DNA of 64,000 nt from Parus major (GCF_001522545.3 NC_031770.1:108007664-108071663); one strand, 5' to 3'. Positions 50,008 through 62,909 are shown, counted from the first letter of the stretch. Made by a program: numbers and translations. Notes: generated by a model not told the origin, from the sequence alone.

Positions 50008-50074
50008 TCTGCATCATTTTGTAGCTGTTTTATTCTGCATTTTGTAGCTGTTTTTTTCTGCATGTTTTGTAGCA
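50008..50074 (+). repeat. Short tandem repeat, about 24-bp unit x 3
   Basis: Three imperfect copies of a TTCTGCATTTTGTAGCTGTT-like unit lie in a row, differing by small insertions in the T stretch and around GCAT. Confidence 0.8.
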
Positions 50075-53000
50075 CGAGAGGTGAGTTGTTAGCAGTCAAG
50101 GAGTGGTGCTCATCGGATGTGGAGGGAGGCAAAGGAAGGCAAATGTCCTTGCCCATGTGCAGGCTATGGTTCTGTGCCTCCTTTAGCCTCTTTGTAAAGG
50201 GCCTGTAGAGCAGATACCACAGTCATGTGAAAATGTAAAATTCACACAGGTAACCTACCTTTTCCACAGTAAAGGAGCCAGCCTCGACAGCAAGCCAAAA
50301 GGGGAATGAACTGTATTAATGGACAATTTTATCCTGATTATTGAAAATCTTAACCCCTACTTTACTGACCTGTTAAATCCTCTCAATAATCAATGTTCCT
50401 TCTAAAATTTTACCCATCCTTCATCTTTTCTTTGCTACTTCTTGATCAACACTCTACATTTCCCTTTGGATTGCTCCTTCCTCATGTCCTTCAGAGAAGC
50501 ATCATCCACTCAGTCATTGAGAGGACAGAGATTTCCTTCTATCTTTGTGATACCTCTTTGGTTTCACTCACTCTTCTTTGCACTCTTTTCGGTGAGCATA
50601 CTTAACAGGTTGTGACTAATATTTGAACTAATTTGAACTAATAAGAACCTTCTTATAAATGCATAAGAGAAACAGAATTGTCCTATTGTTTTTCAAGAAT
50701 GAAGGTACTTTTCCATTTATTTGTCATGTGTTTTGGTATTTTTTTGTTTTGTGCATTTTTGTTTGTTTGCACTTTATCCATCTGTAGTCTTCCCTCTATT
50801 TCCATAAACTACATATTAGAGAATATCTCTAATAATTCGAGAAGAATGTCCTTTTTTCACCCCCTTTAAACTGTGCACCTATGCATAAAGATCTCTTGTA
50901 GAAGCCTGTGTTACAGTTTTTCTACGAGCTAAATGATGAGAATACCTGTGGTTGTGCTAGGACTCAGCCTTTACCATGGACAGAATCACAGACTCAAGAT
51001 GTTACTTTACATCCTTGCCTTTTTGCCCAGAGATCCTCATCTTCTCTTGAAGATTTCAATGATGTTTCTCTGGAACTTAGACCTGTAGTGTTGGCACTTT
51101 CCTTTGTGCCTCCCAAGGGACCAAGATAAAGGCTGGAAACACTAATTTTCCTCCTCCCCACTGGCATCACTGGCATTATCTTCTGACTTCTCTGGCACCA
51201 GTAATGGATATCCTGGCTTTGTGCTCAGCCTTCGTAACTTGCCATGTGAACAGTTTCAGTGGAGCTGCACTTAATTACAAGGCTGTACAGCTGGATTCCC
51301 AAAGCAGAGTTCTCCTCAGGGCAGGGGAAATTATTTGTCTTCTCTGCTTGGACATGTTGCCAGTTTCCAGAGGTTTTTACAAAATACTGAGCACTTCCGT
51401 CCCTTGACATGAATTTCTTCTTTCTCTGTTTTATCAGACTCCTGGCTCAGTCAGCTGGTAGTGGTTTGGATAGACTGGACTTTGTGCCAAAGCCTTTCCA
51501 GTTCATACCCAGTTAGAGAATGTGCAAACTTAAATTATGAAGCATTGGTAGGTGAAGTATTCAAAAATTCATTGAATGTGACCAAATATCTCCATAGTCA
51601 GTTCAAGTCTGACAGGGGCCAATAACCTGAGTTTCAAGAGAAGAATAAGACATACACACAATATTCAAGAAGATTCATGGCCCATTTTCTGTTTTCCTAC
51701 ATTCAACAGGTAAAATCCAGGTGACTTCTACCCATTAAGAACAAGTAACCTCCTAAATTTTCCACTTTAGATTAAACTTCTTTAAATAATACAAGAGTCA
51801 TGGGGTTCTGTAATACTCCACCTGACTAAAAGGGTTTATTTATGACCACTTTCCTGCACTGTTAGAAGTTTGGAAGTAGACCATAAACCAAACTCTAGGA
51901 GGACTCCATGAAAGTCTTTGATCTAAAAAATTTTTGCAAAGTGATTTTTCTATCTTCTTTCCTTTATCTGTCTCAAAACCTCTCTGCATCTTTCCCTAAA
52001 AATTGTCATGTTTTACACTCATCCATTTCATGTCACCCATCCTGCACTCTTGAGAAGTCAATCCAGTCTCTGAACCAGAAAATCACTCTCTGCTGCCTTC
52101 CAGGATAACTTTTTGAAAGAAATACCTGTTTCCCATACCACCCTTGGGCTTAGGAGGAGGTTTTCTGAACAATTTCAAAGATACTTTCCATTGTTACTCA
52201 AATTTTTTGTGACGTGCCCTCATATTTTAGTGTATTCTAACATTGAGAAAAGATAGTATATCCAGGAAAGGTAATTTCAGAGCATCTCCACCCAAGTTAA
52301 AGTGAATTTAAATTATATTGAAGATCATTTGCACATATATATCCCTGTTGTGGGCTCTTCATCAGTTGCCAGGTGAACTATTCCAAGATGTTAGAATTCA
52401 GTCTATCTGTTCATTGGAGGTTAAAGCCCTCCCAAATTTTTATGTCAAGCACTTGATATACTTACTTAAGAAATGAAATGCTTTAACTATTCCAACAGTT
52501 GCATTCAATTTGAAGGATCTAGTAAACATTATGAAGCAGAGCTAAGGGAAATTCCACATGGCTAATAAAGTTTTGGTAGAAATAGGAGATAAATTTTGAA
52601 GTTTACATGATAGATTATCTAAATATCCCCAATGCAAAGCATTAAACAAAGCATGTCCATAAACTATTGTAGAGTTTTTAAACTATCTTCAGAATCTGAA
52701 TAAATGTAATAATTTTCAAACTATTAATATTCTGGCAGAAATGTTACTGCTCTTCCCCTGTGTTATCACTATTTCTGTTCAGATTTTCAGAGTTAATTTT
52801 GTGTGTGTTTTTATGTTAGCAAGATCCTTCTACCTCCCAGTAGTTTGATTTTAACCATTTTCACATTTTCATTAAAACTGTCTTTTAGTAAGAGGAAGTG
52901 TAGTAATTTATCCTTACAGGGATGTTGTGACTCAAACACTCCCTTCCCTTCCTGTTGCTTGATCCAATGTAATTAAATAATAGATTTCATTTCATAACTT

Positions 53001-54310
53001 TGCAGTAGCAATAAAGAGGAAATTATGTTCAGAAGGCATGTTTATTTTTTTTCCCCAGCCTTTTCATGCCTTAAAAGTGATTCCTTCTCTTCGTGCTAAA
53101 GTAATGTGAAACAGCCTTTTCAAACTTATGTCCTTGGGAAATGAATGTTAATTAAAGAATGAACATTAAATAGGAGTTAGGAAATCAGGGCCTTTTTCTG
53201 ACACAAATATCTGTTGTTCAGATTTTACATTTATGGTCCTTCGTGGTGCTTTCTTTTCTCTCTCTGAGCAAAATTCCCTCCTTTTTTTGCTTTGATTTTT
53301 CCCAAGACAAAATCTGTCATATTCATGCTATTACCTATACATATTTACCTTGTTTGTCTTTTTTTAAAGATCTGAGAATTATAATTCATACCAGTGAGTA
53401 AGAAAATACAGCAAAGCAACACATACTTAGAAAAATTTGGACTTCCTTTCCTCATTTTTACATGAAAACAGGTATGCCTTGGACTGGGACTATTGTTTTC
53501 CCTCTATTTTTTTCCTTTCTGTTGGATTAGAAGATTCTTGGAAGAAAGTAGTTACAGATTTAGAATTTTGGAACCATTCTGAAATGAAAGACATTTCTTG
53601 ATATAAGCAAAAAAAATTCATAGAACTGCCTATATTGAGGTACATTCTGATTATGCCTTGTCCTCATCAACATTAAAGATTACAGGACAGGATGAGCCTT
53701 TCTCCAGTGTCATAATGTACACTGCAAATCTTGGTTGAAAAAGTAGTAAAACTAAATGGTTTTGATTTTTTTTTTTTCTACTGATAATTTGGATATGTCT
53801 TAAAAGATGACACCTGAATGTCAAAATTCTGCAGGCAATATCATGTACCTGGAACCAAAACACCTGTGTGGTCTCTCTCTAAAACCATTTACACCCATAG
53901 TCTTCTACATCTCTTACATGTCTCACTGTTAAATCTGAGAGATGCTGCAGTATTTAGTATTGAAGTCCCCATCCAGACTGAGCTGTTCACACTTGGTTGA
54001 CATGTGCACTTGAGTAGATGAGAATAAAGAAGAAAGTCCAATGTGAATCATTTCAGGTAAAATCTTTTTACACACAAAGTCTTCCATCATTGCCATGGTA
54101 TTTCCTAGCATAAAGATGATGGCATATCTCTCCAGGGCTGTGAAAATTTCTACAGCTAAGAGAAGATGTTGGTATTTTTGTATTTTTGATGTTTGTCTTT
54201 TTGTTTGAACCTGAATCCTTTTTTTCTCCTTTTGTCCCCAACTCTAAATCTTCAGAGCAGTCTTGCTTATGTTCTGAGATTTGATTTTTTAAAGTATGTT
54301 TTTATCCTTC
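50075..54310 (+). other. Intron interval, no gene seen
   Basis: AT-rich unique intron. A small dimer of TTTGAACTAA occurs at about 50621-50641. A CAGAATCACAGACTCAAG word near 50980 is too short to be called CR1. T-rich patches occur near 53045 and 53762-53778. No exon recognised. Confidence 0.55.
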
Positions 54311-54870
54311 ATTGCACCCCAGAGCAGAGCCTGGGCCCTGCTCTGAGCCCTCCCTGCTCACAGGGACACCCAGGGATGAGGGCCCCTCTCAGCTGGGGCT
54401 CCCCTCGAGGCTGAACAGCCCCAGCCCCCTCAGCCTTTCCTGGGCAGGGAGATGCTCCAGTCCCTCCATCATCTTTGTCACTGGGCACTGCACCCATTCC
54501 AGGAGCTCCAGGTCTCTCTGGTCCTGAGGAGCCCAGAACTGGACACAGCACTCCAGATGTGCCTCCCAGGGCTGAGCAGAGGGGCAGGATCCCCTTCTGA
54601 TCCTGATCTGCTGGGAATGCTCTTCCTGGTGCCCCCAGGACACCACTGCCCTTGGCCTCAGGGCACATGATGGCTCATGGACAGATTTTTTTCCCCCAGA
54701 CCTCCCAGGTCCTTCAGTGCAGAGCTGCTTTCCAGCACGTCAGTCCCAGCCTGTTCCAGGGGTTTTTCTCCTTCCTGCATTTTCCTTTGTTAAATTTCAG
54801 GCAGTTCTTCTCTGCCCATCTCTCCAACCTGTCAAGGTCCCCTATATTCCGAGCACTAATGGTTGCCAGC
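54311..54870 (-). mobile_element. CR1 LINE internal/3' fragment lacking the tail, antisense
   Basis: A well-preserved inverted CR1 segment: GAGGCTGAACAGCCCCAGCC (54408), GATGCTCCAGTCCCTCCATC, GGAGCCCAGAACTGGACACA (54528), GCTGAGCAGAGGGGCAGGAT (54572), CCAGGTCCTTCAGTGCAGAG (54706) and ATCTCTCCAACCTGTCAAGG (54818). It is much more GC-rich than its surroundings and produces long overlapping frames on both strands (for example 54309-54668), none of them genes. The 3' tail is missing, so it has been truncated or rearranged. Confidence 0.92.
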
Positions 54871-55654
54871 TCTTCATAGCAATACTTCATTACCCTGAGG
54901 CTTCCTCTAAAAGCACTTTATCTCTGGGCTTGGAGTGGGTAAATACATGTCTTATTTTCCCGGTGTCAGACAGTGATGCCTGATTCCAATTTGCTGTCGT
55001 ATGGAAAGGATGAGTATTTATTTAGTGTTCTGGTGAAACTAATATAGGGCAATGATTATTTTCCTGTGTGAGCAATGTAAGGATACATTATTTAAACAAA
55101 TAGTGCTTGCAGTAGCAATGGGAGAAAGGAACCTGTTTATATTAGAAGGTCTCTCAATCAACAGAGAACAGAGATTTTTCTGCTTGCAGCCTTGGAAGCT
55201 GTGTAAGAATAATCCTGAGTGGCGGTTTCTTCTGGGATGTGAAACCAAAGGACAGGAAGCAGAGGGATAATGTAAACCTCTGCTGGTTTGCATGCCACAG
55301 TAATATTAGAGAAAGAAAAGAAATAGAAATAATTGATGGGTAGGAAATAAATCTCAGTTAATAAACTAAAATTCAGAAATAGTATTATCTTCAGTTCATA
55401 AGAATAGTAAATTCTAATTGATTCTTTTCTTTACTAAAGGAAATGTGAATACATTTATTGATAAATAATTTGCATGTTCTTATTTTTTAAAAGTAACATT
55501 CAGTTAGCATAAAGGCACTCAAAGATGTAACATAGATGGAAACAGTAGTTACTGTTGAGATTCTCCACTTGGAATATCTACAGTGATACTGCTGTGAAAA
55601 AGAAGCAGTCCCTTGGGAAAGTTTCAGAACAAATTTTGTTAGTTTTATTTTAAA
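54871..55654 (+). other. Intron interval, no gene seen
   Basis: AT-rich unique intron. Nothing recognised beyond short random frames. Confidence 0.6.
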
Positions 55655-55700
55655 TTGGACTATATGACTTTTCCAGCTACAACTATTCAATGATTCTACA
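55655..55700 (+). mobile_element. CR1 LINE tail remnant, sense
   Basis: TTGGACTATATGACTTTTCC, AGCTACAACTATTC and an AATGATTCTACA end match the last ~45 bases of CR1. Confidence 0.7.
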
Positions 55701-57708
55701 ATAATTTCCTCCAAAACTTCATCATTTATATAGTTTAGATACAGGAAAAAAATATGCCAGTGATTTACAATGGAATGGCACCATTTACCTCAGCATTTAA
55801 AATACTCTGACAATCCTAGATCAAGGACAATCAATAATAGAGGACATCTGCACTCATCTTCAGAAGTGGGAAATCTGTTTGCAGAGGTTGGAGGCTTTTT
55901 GGCTGTGAGAATTTTTCAGTTTCAGGTTGGCTAATGAATCTTTCATATCTATAAAGTTCACACTTCACAAAGCTTTTTTTCACAGTCTCTTGCTTGTTCT
56001 AAAGAACACTCCTCCATCATTTCCACTTGAATTATGTTTTTCAAGCTTTTTATTCCTCCCTTGTAATAATAATGGTGCAGTAGAAGTTTCCAAGTTTGTT
56101 TTCTTGCCTGCTGTTACCACCAGCAGTGGGAGAGAACATCAGCAGTGGCCATCCCCAGTGACACACCAAATCTTGAATTAACACCTATGTAGCCACTGAA
56201 TAATTTGACCACATTAAAACTGAGTTCAGTGAGTGAATACTTTTCTGTACCTAGAGACTTTATGGTTTTAACGTTGTTGGTATAAATTCACTTAGTTTGG
56301 TCAGTGTTGCCTGCTATAAATGTCAGGTGTGCAATAGGGTTTCTTTTGTTTCCTGGAGAGTAGAAGAATTACAGCTACAGAATGTTGGTCCAAAATGTTG
56401 ATTTTGGAATTTGAATTGAAAGAAGGAAAAATAGGAAAAAGTCATGCCTGAAGCTAAAGTTGAAATACTGTTATTGTTCATAAATGCATTAAATTCTTTT
56501 CCCTGTGTGACAGAAAGTTGAAAAACAAGCTTTAATTTATGAAGTTAAGTTTAAATTATTTATAGAGAAGAGATTTTTTTTTTAAATACTTTGATTCAAG
56601 CTCATCTTTTGCAAAATGGAGGTATTAATTTTACTGTTTACTTGGATTTTTTTTTCCTTAGTAATCTATTTAATATAATTTTAAAGGAATCACTCTGTCT
56701 TCAATAGATGCAGAAAGTAATAGAGCCCAGGAACATGGTGAATTTTCCTGTTGACCCATTCCATTACACAGGCTGACTCCACGGAGTTTTCTAAAGTCTC
56801 TGTACATATTTCTGATGTTTTTCTTCTTTTTCTTCAGTATTTTTAGAAAGATCTTGTTTGTAACATGAAGAACATAAACTCAAACAAGCTGTCCATGTTC
56901 TTTCTTTGCTGTTTTTGCTCCCTCTGAGTGTGTAGCTCCTTTTGTTGCACTTTTTCTACTCTGATTGTACTGAATGTGTTGCTAAAAAACATAAAGAACA
57001 AACCAAGAAATACCCTCTGACTTTTTCTGTGATCAGAAGAAGTGTGTGAGGTGTGAGTCAAATGAAGAGAGATGCTGATGTTTGCATTTATGTTAAATGT
57101 TCAGTTTAACAGATGGGAATATTCAAAAAATGTACTCTTCATACTGATCTGTGGGACACTGGGATACCAGTGGTGTGGTAAAAAACGAGTAGTCTGAGGT
57201 GTGGGGCTGTTTTTTTGGAGCTCCTGGGACTGACTTTCACTCAATTTCATTCTGAAGGCAGCTGAAGGAAGGGCAGTTTTCCCCTGTGACTGGAACAATC
57301 TGTGTTCTTAATTTTATATCAGCTGTTTGTCACCCCTGATGTTGAAGTATTGGGCCTGTAGATGTGTTCTTTATGCTTTTGGAGGGAGAGAGTCCCTGGA
57401 TAACCTGCTTATTGCCAAAGATGCTTTTCTTCTCCAGCTACAGGGAACTGGCTTCAGACTCCAGATCTGTATCCAGATGCAGCTCTCTGGGCTGCCTGAA
57501 ATAGAAGTCAAGAGAAGGTGAGGTGAAGCAGTCATTCCTGCTTCAGGGACTTGAGAATACAGTTTTCATAAAGGGACAGATACAGTAAATTATGTCCTTG
57601 AAACCAAGATCTGAGTAAATGGCAGGGGCTGTGGGGTATGAACTCGTGTTCTCTTATTATGATCTGTATGAACTGAGATTCACTGTATGTCAAGCATAAA
57701 ATATGAGC
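55701..57708 (+). other. Intron interval, no gene seen
   Basis: AT-rich unique intron with T runs at about 56575 and 56648. No exon or repeat recognised. Confidence 0.6.
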
Positions 57709-58049
57709 TCTTACCAGTCTCTACAGCTCCCTGAAAGGAGTTTGAAGCCAGGTGGGGATTGGTCTCTTCTCCCAGGTAACAAATGATAGGACAGGAGGAA
57801 ATGGCCTCAAGTTGTGCCAAAGTGGGTTTGGATTGGATATTAGGAAAAAATTCTGCAGTGAAAGGGTGTCAAACATTGGAGCGGCATGTGCAGGGAATTG
57901 GTGAAGTCACTGTCCCTGGAGGGATTTGGCAGATGTGTGGATCTTGGGGACATGGTTTAGTGGTGGCCTTGCAGTGCAGGGGGAGTAGTTTGACTCGATG
58001 ATCCTAAGGGTGTTTTCCAACCTAAACGTTTCTATGATTCCATGATTCC
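57709..58049 (+). mobile_element. CR1 LINE 3' end, sense, with octamer tail
   Basis: TCTCTACAGCTCCCTGAAAG, TTCTCCCAGGTAACAAATG, GGAAATGGCCTCAAGTTGTG, TTGGATATTAGGAAAAAATT, GGGACATGGTTTAGTGGTGG and TTGACTCGATGATCCTAAGG run in order. The tail TCTATGATTCCATGATTCC shows the CR1 octamer repeat. It has only small deletions relative to the family pattern and looks like one of the least decayed copies here. Confidence 0.95.
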
Positions 58050-59810
58050 CTAAAGATTTAAAATGTGACACAGAGCTTCATCTTCTAGAGGTCACATACA
58101 ATCAACTGGTGTTACATTAAATGATCTTCAGTAAAAAATGCTTAAATTTGAAACTAAATACCGATTACAAAGAAAATTGATTCTCTTTTAATCTGCAGAT
58201 GGTAAATTTTCTGGTTTAGACATCTTGTGATGATTCAGTCGTGCTGGTGAGCCCTTGTGCAGTGATCCTGAATCATTCATTACCTGCCACAGTGCTCTAA
58301 TGGGCTCCATAATGTAATTATCTCCCCAGGATGTGCTAAGTGCATAAAGCACATCTCTATGATGACTTGTGGAAATAAAGTCAGTATTTTCCCTCTCTGT
58401 GTGTGTTACGACAAGAAGCTCAGGTGTCACCATTAGTAGCATGTGAGATATTACATAGAAAGTTTAAAGTGAAAACCTGTATTTACCTTTTCTATTTAGT
58501 TGCCTTCATCAAAGTATCAGGACAGTCTGTTTGGAATGTATTTACAGGACTATATCTTAATTCAGAATATTATTTGGTAATTTTACAGTAGTGTGGCTTT
58601 TACCTAGAAAAGGTGAGAAAATAGAACATTTTAATGTGTATTTAATAACACAACAACCTTCCTGCCTCTGAAAAAAAAAAATCACCCAGGTGAACTATGA
58701 TCTAATTTTCTTCTATAATGAAAACAAAATCGTAGCTCCTGCAGCATTATTCTTGGCTCTCAGCAGTTCCAAGGCATGCAAACATCACCATTCCCACTCT
58801 GTCCTGCAGTTTAACTGGAAGGATTATGTCACAACACGGTATGTTTGTTTTCCAGCTTTTTGTCTGTTTGTCCATCAAGACGGTTTTGTAGAAGTATCGG
58901 TGATTGTTGACTTTGGAGGTAGTGGAAGAAAAAATAATTCTGGAAGAAAGAAAAAAAGCAGACAGTCCCATTGAAGTAACTGTGCTTCTGTCACAGGAGA
59001 ATGAATACTCCTTTCAACAAATCTATAATTTGCAGAAGTTGCAAAAAGAAAATAGCCGTAAGGTGACTGTTAACATACTTCAGTTCATCCTGCCAAGAAA
59101 GTTAACTTCATAAAGTCATTAAACTTGTGATTACATTTTAAAATATTATTCCCCAGCCATTTCTTCTTAGGCTTTAAAATATAGTTACTGTATATACTAC
59201 CTTCTTTGTAATGGGAAAAATTGTAAAATGCACTTATTTTTCATAAACTTCTAATTATTAACAGAGCTATTTGCGCTCCTATCGTTAAAATCATTTCAAC
59301 ACTTCCGTTATTTAAATTTCACTTTTAGGGGTTCATAATTCTGCTATAGTAAAAATATATTCAGATTCTAAAGTCTCAGACATTGTTTGCTGGTATTAGC
59401 GAATTTAGCCTGTTTTTCTTAAAAAAGCTGAGTAATTTGAATTGTTTGCTGTTCTTCAATATCATCCCAAACAAAATATTTTGTAATGTGGACTTAATAT
59501 TTTCAAAACTAAAAAAAACAGGAGAAGACAAGCGAGTATATTGGAACTGCTGCAGCCCCAAATTCTGTGACTGGCAGTGAGGCTTGGAGAAGGGAGATGG
59601 TGGGAAATTCTTGCCATAACTGCTTCTAACCTCATGTATGAACAGTCCCTGCAGCATTTCTATCGCACCCATCATCTGGAGTCACGGGCAGTGCTGTCCC
59701 TGAGTGAAACCCCCCGTGCTCCCACTGCAGCCAGGGGTGAGGCTCCTCCTGATCTCAGGCAGCTGAGAAGGGCTTTTTTGAAATGACAAATGCTGGGGTG
59801 CTCAGAGATG
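58050..59810 (+). other. Intron interval with a possible conserved-looking patch
   Basis: 58185-58440 has balanced composition and TAATTA-type words (CATAATGTAATTATC) and may be a conserved non-coding element. The remainder is AT-rich with a run of A at 58670-58681. Open frames 58690-58974 and 59376-59675 (-) match nothing. Confidence 0.45.
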
Positions 59811-60160
59811 GATCAGTTCTTTGGCACGGCTTCCTGAAATCCCCCTTCATCACGCAATGACTCAACCAGGCCTTCAGCTCCGGAAATTCAGGAATCAGGG
59901 CTTATTGCATATTAATGGCAACTCTGGGACAGTCAAATAAGACGGTTTGTTATAATACTAATTATAGCAAAGCACTCAGGTTGTGGTTTGAATGAGTCAA
60001 TTATGTGTGTGTTAAACTATAAATACATCTTCCCCCCAGCCTCGGCTGTGTGGGACGTAATTTTTATTTAATTGCTTGGATACATATTTACCTGAGCATA
60101 CCCCGGTTTCCCAGGTAAATACGTGTACCAATGCAAAACTCATTACGGTCTGTTTGGATA
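59811..60160. promoter_or_regulatory. Candidate enhancer with RUNX and AP-1 type motifs and a TATA-like box
   Basis: This GC-mixed, non-repeat block contains an AP-1 motif TGACTCA (59858-59864), a POU/homeobox-like TTGCATATTAATG (about 59905-59917), a full RUNX motif TGTGGTTT (59982-59989) three bases from a second AP-1 motif TGAGTCA (59993-59999), and TATAAATA (60018-60025) followed by a C-rich stretch. RUNX and AP-1 sites placed together are a known arrangement in skeletal and haematopoietic enhancers. The location in a SUPT3H intron next to the RUNX2 locus makes RUNX2 a plausible target. Function is inferred from motifs only. Confidence 0.35.
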
Positions 60161-60585
60161 AATAATCCATATTTTATAACTGTACAGGAAGTAATTATTT
60201 TTGTACTTTGCTTTCTTTAAGCCAAAGAAATTAAATGCTGTGTGTCCATTCCTTAAAATAAAATAGATGCAGAAGTCGAGGCAGTACGAGAATAAAGTTT
60301 TCATTGTTTTGGTAGAAACTGAGAATATTATTCTAGATTTTGATCTCGTGTTTAGCCCAGAATAACTCCATTAAAGTAAACAGTGTTATTCAGGATTTAC
60401 TTAGATGCAAATGGGACATGAATTTGGCCTTTGCTCCTTACTCTCCCTTCCTTCATTGCAAGGCTCCTGCAAGCAGCTCACACACAACCTTTGCTATAAA
60501 TGTCATTGTCGTGTGTTTGTCATTTGGAAAAAGAAGGTATTTCAGCTACATGTGGAAATTAGCATACCTGAACTTTATATCTGAG
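60161..60585 (+). other. Intron interval, no gene seen
   Basis: AT-rich unique intron. The 103-residue frame at 60340-60651 runs into a CR1 tail and is not supported as a gene. Confidence 0.6.
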
Positions 60586-60630
60586 AGAATCATGGAATGG
60601 TTTGGATTGGAAGGGGCCAAGAGATCATCC
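60586..60630 (-). mobile_element. CR1 LINE tail remnant, antisense
   Basis: GAGAATCATGGAATGGTTTG, GATTGGAAGGGGCCAAGAGA and TCATCC match the first ~45 bases of an inverted CR1 3' end. Confidence 0.8.
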
Positions 60631-61739
60631 TTGTGCATGTTTGGGAATTAGGGCATGCTTTCCCTTTGGATATTTCTGCCATTGTTTTACATGATATTTG
60701 GGAAAGCTGTGTTGTGTTATCACCATGCTAAGGTCAGGTTTTCTAACACTTTTAAGCTCAGTGGGACCAAAGTCAGCCTTGGCATAAATCCATTAGCTGC
60801 AATAGATTTACACCAGAGAGGAATATTGGCTCATTCTTGGTAATTTTTTTTTTATCCAACTCTTTATATTTTATGTTAGAAACATAAGTAGCTTGCGTGC
60901 CCTCAAACTAATCAGAATAAGAAACAGTTTTTCTTATGCCAAAAAATAGAGCTATCGTTTTTCACATTCTTACATTTTTCAAGTGAGATTATGTTACTGT
61001 GACTTCTGAATTCCTGAAATCTCTCTGGTCTCGGTGACTGCAAGGGCCAAGAGAGGCTTTCCAAGGGGAAAATCTGAACCTATTCACGCAGTATGTTTTG
61101 TGTTGTGCGTACCAGATACAGTTAACGTTTTGTGTGCTTGTGATTAGTGTGGAAAAAAATTAATGCAGTCCAGTATTATGATTTATGGACTGAATCTTTT
61201 GCCCACTGAACACTTGCCAAAATGAAAATTCCCCCCCCCCCCCCACTTTCCCCTTCTTTGGATATTAGAAACAGCTACTGTTTTTGTTGATCTTTTTAAC
61301 TTCTGAATAGGCCTATTTCAAGTCATAGCAGCATGGGAGCTCAGATTAATAATATACTTATTCAGCCAGTGATACTGAGTGAAACCATTGCTAGTGTGAG
61401 TATGAAGGATAGGATTTCTTTAAATTATTTTCAGGTGCATTAATGCATTTCTAAAGAATAATATAGAGTTATTTGAACATAAATTAAATTGCTGTTTATT
61501 GATCATGTTACAGGTGTGCTTGAATTTTAGTATCAATAATTTTTGAAGGTGTCTCTTCTTTTGATGACTTTTGTGATGTTCTCACTGTCAGTTTTCCAAC
61601 AGTGGAAAAGGCTCAAGGCTGAGGGCAAAAAACCAATCAAATACTGATTTTTGGATTATTTTTTTCAAGTTAGAGGATAAAGTGTGAAACATCCCTTCTA
61701 TCTCAGTCGATACAGCAGTGTGTTTTGTGCTGAAACTGC
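60631..61739 (+). other. Intron interval with a 14-C homopolymer
   Basis: AT-rich unique intron. A run of 14 consecutive C occurs at 61231-61244. No exon recognised. Confidence 0.6.
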
Positions 61740-61895
61740 TTGTTCACAGAGGCGGTGGATTCTCCATCCCTGGAAGAATTCAGGACTGGAGGGGACTCTG
61801 AGAAACTTGGTCTAGTTGAAGGTCCCTGCTCATTACAGGGGTTGGACTAGATGATCTTTAAAAAATTCATTCCAACCCACTCTGTGATTCTGTGA
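61740..61895 (+). mobile_element. CR1 LINE 3' end, sense
   Basis: TTCACAGAGGCGGTGGATTC, TCCATCCCTGGAAGAATTCA, GGGGTTGGACTAGATGATCT and a CTCTGTGATTCTGTGAT tail form a clean CR1 3' end. The GTTGGACTAGATGATC and TCTGTGATTCTGTGA pattern is the TGTGATTC-tailed subfamily. Confidence 0.93.
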
Positions 61896-62909
61896 TGATC
61901 TTATGCCAGAACAAAAAGCTTTTGAGGTGAAAGGAGCAAATCCCATTGAATCCTTTTGCACATTTGGGTTGAATCTCCTTAGCCCAGCTCTTTGATAAGC
62001 ATCAGCTGTGCAGAAAACCCAGGTTACCAGGTTTCTAAACCTGTTCTAGTTTTGTGTAAAAACCCCAGTTTCCTGCACCTACTGAAAACTGATGTACTTA
62101 GTCCTTTACAAAGAGATTGTTTTGCTCTTTACAGCACAGTTTGAGGCATTCGAGGCTTTTGTAGGTATTGTCACAATGGATGTGAGGGCAGACCACTGCT
62201 TCCCACTCCTTTGGCCACCTCTTATCAATTCTTGTGTCATTCCTTGCTCAATCAAATCTTTATCACTTTCACAGCTGAATGGCCTGGTCTGCTCAATAGG
62301 TTTTTCAGTTCCTTTATTAATAGAGTTGGTGTTTCCTATCAATTAATTTTCTTTCTCCCAAATGAAATAAGAACGTTCCTAAAACAGTTCTTCATGTGAG
62401 TCTGGTTTGTACTAATGCTAAGTCAAGTAGGGGTAGAATTTCTTTCAAAAAATACTTAGGTAAGCTGTTTAAAATTAATATTTGTTATTCTAAAAAATTG
62501 GGAGAGGGATCAGCCGGCCTTCCACAGTTGCAGATAAAGTGCTATGGCAAGAATTTGGCATTTTTACATTGCCTGAGAGAATTATATGTTCATTTTCTGT
62601 GCAAAGAGAAGAAAAAAAAAAAGGCAGCAGGACTTTTTAAAAGCAATCATTTTAAATATAAACAAAAAAGCTTTTTCTTGAGATTTGTCAAAAGTCTTTC
62701 AGGCTTTTCATAAAATTGTTATTCACTTCTTGGCAAACAAGACTCGAGTGAGTGACACCTTTGAGAGTCCCAGCTTGTGTTTTAGTGCACAGCTTGTATT
62801 TTGCTATGGACAACCATACAAAATATTCTCTGAATTTATTTAAAACAAACCCCAGTGAATAAAGTTTTTAACACTGAAAAGGCCATCCTAATTTATTAAT
62901 TTATTTTAG
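61896..62909 (+). other. SUPT3H: 3' end of the 42-kb SUPT3H intron
   Basis: Unique intron leading to the acceptor AG at 62908-62909. A-rich run at 62608-62622. Frames at 62092-62346 and 62396-62713 have no recognised content. Confidence 0.75.

Noticed and set aside
50975..50998. CAGAATCACAGACTCAAG as an inverted CR1 start
   Set aside because: Too short, and the following sequence does not match.
54309..54870. Several overlapping frames on both strands with Gly/Pro-rich proteins
   Set aside because: Produced by the GC-rich inverted CR1 fragment.
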